From NCBI RefSeq assembly GCF_001006305.1, contig NZ_LBHJ01000012.1:98231-162230 (forward strand): 64,000 nucleotides of DNA, in the 5' to 3' direction. The DNA comes from Silvibacterium bohemicum (GTDB lineage Bacteria; Acidobacteriota; Terriglobia; Terriglobales; Acidobacteriaceae). Below are positions 61,942 through 64,000 of this stretch, one piece after another. Numbering within the stretch: the stretch's first letter is position 1; each line of letters starts with the position of its first letter. The position numbers were made by a program, and so were the translations under genes. Below the pieces are notes generated by a model, which was given only the letters and a program-made list of their open reading frames with translations, searched no databases and was not told where the DNA came from.

Positions 61942-64000
61942 GTACATCCAAGGCCACACTTCATACTTCCTCGGCCGTAGCGCACAGAATCCTGCATCTC
62001 GAACTGGAGCGCGTTCTGCTTCTGGCATCCATCGAGAATGTTCAGGACGATCAAAGCAACGTTGACGCCAAGCCTGCGCGCAAACGTCGCGCAGGACATC
62101 TGCTGCGTCACTTATTCCTGGCGGTGCTGACCCTCGTTGCGACGTCGGTTATGGCAAATGCGCAGTCTACCTTCGGCAGCATTCGCGGCACGGTGCAGGA
62201 CGCATCGGGCGCGGTGATTCCCGGTGCGTCGGTCACGGTTCATTCGCTGGACCAGAGCTTCGACCGGAACATCGTGACCAGCGACGCCGGGGAATTCCTC
62301 TTCGAAAATCTCAAAGCCGGCCATTATTCGATCACTGTAGAGCACTCCGGATTCACCAAGTCCGTCGTTGAGGGAGCAGCGCTCGAATCACGTCAGGACC
62401 TGCGCATCCCGGTGACGATGTCGGTCGCCTCGCAGGCGGAGGTGGTTCAGGTCGTCGCCAACACCGAACAGATCAACACAGAAAACGGCACGCTCGGTGA
62501 CTCGAAGAACAACCAGCAGATCACGCAGCTTCCTCTGAACAATCGGGCTACGACGACAAGTCCGCTCGGCGCGCTGCTGCTTTCGCCGAACGTGCAGCAG
62601 GATTCCTCCGGCAACATCGCGCTGGGTGGTGCAAGCTCCTCCATGGTGAATTTCTCGGTGGACGGCGTCTCAACCGCAAACGTCCGTCAGAACGGCGCGT
62701 TGCAGGATGCCTATCCCTCGCAGGAAGGCATTGCTGGAGTAAGAGTCACATCATTCAACAACAGTGCAGAATTTTCTCAGGTCGGAGACGTCACCTTCAC
62801 CACCAAGAGCGGCACCAATGCTTTTCACGGCAGCCTCTTCGAGTACCTTCAAAACGATGTGCTCGACGCAAGCCCATACGGCTTCTCCGGAAAGTCCCCT
62901 AAGCACTTCAATACCTTTGGCGGATCGATGGGCGGACCGCTCGTCATTCCTCATCTTTTCGATGGCAAGAACCGGACCTTTTTCTTTTTCGACTACGAAG
63001 GAAACCGTCGTTCCACGGCAGTGGCGCAGCAATTTCTAGTTCCCACTCAGGCCGAACGGAACGGCGATCTTTCGGCGCTGAACGGCCCGACGATCCCGCA
63101 GCAGAATATCAGCCCTACCGCGAAGGCTCTGTTGGCTTATTATCCTCTGCCCAATATCGGAGGTCAGTCGAACTTCAACTATGAGAATTTTCAGTCGACT
63201 CCGGCGCGTACCGATGGTGCCGATATTCGCATCGATGAGACGATCAATGCCAAGCAGTCGGCGTATGCTCGCTTCAGCCGGAAGAACCTTACGGAAGACG
63301 TTGCGAATCCACTGCTGCCGAATGATTCCGACAGTGTGCATAACCGCAGCTTTCTGGTTTCGCATACTTACGCCATTACCCCGCGCATGCTGAATGAGTT
63401 CCGCTTCGGCTTTACCAATGTCATCACCAGTGTGAACTTTCCCATCGAAGGTGCAGCGGCTCTCTCGCAACTAGATCTGACGGGTGTGAACATCAGCCAA
63501 CATCCGACGACTCATGCCTTCCCCACATTTAACTTCAGTTCCGGTACTGGTTTCACGTCAATCGGCCGGGACAAGACAGGCGTGACGCAGTCCAAGACGC
63601 TACAGTTTACCGATAACTTCACTTACACGGTAGGACGTCACACGCTGAAAGGCGGCATCGACATCCGTCGTGTTCGCTACTTCGACATCGAGACCTTTGA
63701 ACCATCGGACGACTTCGGTCAATTCACCTTCGATCCGACCTTTACAGGGAACGCATTCGGTGATTTTTTAGAGGGCACACCGACGAATATCTTCTTCGCC
63801 GTCTCCAGCCCGGATGTCGGCGGCACCGCATGGCAGTACAGTGCGTTCGCACAAGATGAATACCAGGTAACCAGCAAGCTCACCCTGAACTATGGTCTGC
63901 GCTGGCAGATTCTCCCGGGATTCCACGAAGACGGCGGCAATCTGGCGAACTTCGATCAGAGCAATAATTCGATCGTGGTGCCCGATGAGCTCTCGTCGTA
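61938..64000 (+). CDS. TonB-dependent receptor with carboxypeptidase-like domain (3' end beyond window)
   Basis: An open frame runs from the ATG at 61938 to the right edge, about 687 residues without a stop. After an unusually long 58-residue N-terminal extension comes a basic/hydrophobic signal segment (RKRRAGHLLRHLFLAVLTLV, ending MANAQ at about residue 76). A carboxypeptidase-regulatory-like domain (about 77-165) follows with GSIRGTVQDASGAVIPGASV, then a plug domain (FSVDGVSTANV, VTSFNNSAEFSQVGDVTFTT) and barrel strands (GSLFEYLQNDVLD, NRTFFFFDYEGNRR, WQYSAFAQDEYQV, LNYGLRWQI). This is the Oar-like receptor class expanded in acidobacteria. It is divergent from the kinase gene across 231 nt. 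Confidence 0.93.
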   Translation, partial: MSTSKATLHTSSAVAHRILHLELERVLLLASIENVQDDQSNVDAKPARKRRAGHLLRHLFLAVLTLVATSVMANAQSTFGSIRGTVQDASGAVIPGASVTVHSLDQSFDRNIVTSDAGEFLFENLKAGHYSITVEHSGFTKSVVEGAALESRQDLRIPVTMSVASQAEVVQVVANTEQINTENGTLGDSKNNQQITQLPLNNRATTTSPLGALLLSPNVQQDSSGNIALGGASSSMVNFSVDGVSTANVRQNGALQDAYPSQEGIAGVRVTSFNNSAEFSQVGDVTFTTKSGTNAFHGSLFEYLQNDVLDASPYGFSGKSPKHFNTFGGSMGGPLVIPHLFDGKNRTFFFFDYEGNRRSTAVAQQFLVPTQAERNGDLSALNGPTIPQQNISPTAKALLAYYPLPNIGGQSNFNYENFQSTPARTDGADIRIDETINAKQSAYARFSRKNLTEDVANPLLPNDSDSVHNRSFLVSHTYAITPRMLNEFRFGFTNVITSVNFPIEGAAALSQLDLTGVNISQHPTTHAFPTFNFSSGTGFTSIGRDKTGVTQSKTLQFTDNFTYTVGRHTLKGGIDIRRVRYFDIETFEPSDDFGQFTFDPTFTGNAFGDFLEGTPTNIFFAVSSPDVGGTAWQYSAFAQDEYQVTSKLTLNYGLRWQILPGFHEDGGNLANFDQSNNSIVVPDELSS

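Overview
The window looks like chromosomal DNA of an acidobacterium (Acidobacteriota, most likely the Acidobacteriaceae/Terriglobales group). The GC-rich coding sequence carries several hallmarks of that phylum: two orphan MacB-like permeases of the acidobacterial duplicated type (ADOP), one next to a PadR regulator; a VWFA-related acidobacterial domain protein; a very long TonB-dependent receptor with an N-terminal carboxypeptidase-regulatory-like domain (cut by the right edge); and many secreted peptidases. No rRNA, tRNA, CRISPR array, prophage or complete insertion sequence was seen.

Layout. 1-9.5 kb: a secreted protein cut by the left edge, bcp peroxiredoxin, a 3-methyladenine DNA glycosylase, a HIT protein and M48 peptidase pair, a secreted TldD/TldE-like pair, a membrane methyltransferase behind a 25-codon ORF, HU and a DUF2461 protein. 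9.5-21.7 kb: RluD-type pseudouridine synthase overlapping an esterase, DUF302 protein, Lgt homologue, a gene-free stretch that folds like a structured RNA (about 13035-13215), two membrane proteins, ligA, an AAA ATPase, the VWA protein, Ohr and a DUF3455 protein. 21.9-31.5 kb: RES/Xre toxin-antitoxin pair, MFS exporter, first ADOP permease, an SDR, an acyl-CoA desaturase and an M1 peptidase. 31.6-40.2 kb: acetyltransferase, tilS, an ECF-sigma / membrane protein / Spy-CpxP-like operon, ruvA, an S10 carboxypeptidase, two unknowns and a Kdo hydroxylase. 40.3-48 kb: a beta-helix glycoside hydrolase with PKD and PA14 modules, a small outer-membrane barrel, a rhomboid that has lost its catalytic residues, a membrane protein, an M28 peptidase, and a LysW-like zinc-ribbon protein coupled to a small secreted protein. 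48.3-64 kb: rpsA, second ADOP permease with its PadR regulator, an unknown, an ArsR/SRPBCC pair, an AzgA-type purine permease, dnaN behind a 1-kb gene-free region, a KdpDE-like two-component pair, and the TonB-dependent receptor.

How the genes fit together. Apart from housekeeping functions (ligA, ruvA, rpsA, dnaN, tilS, HU, RluD), most of the window serves the envelope and extracellular breakdown: secreted metallo- and serine peptidases, a polysaccharide-active hydrolase, Kdo/lipid modification, permeases, and small self-contained regulatory units (RES/Xre, PadR/ADOP, ArsR/SRPBCC, ECF/anti-sigma/sensor, KdpDE). Several pairs are joined by 1- or 4-nt stop/start overlaps.

The most unusual aspect is the non-coding and repeat content. 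At least seven dispersed intergenic repeat families (A-H below) fill nearly every gap, and they assemble into composite units. Separately, short tandem arrays of 15- or 18-bp units occur both between genes and in frame inside coding sequences (RluD N-terminus, TilS, the putative anti-sigma factor). Two further structured elements, at 13035-13215 and 43606-43730, are not explained by any gene. Identifications rest on reading motifs by eye; no database search was run.
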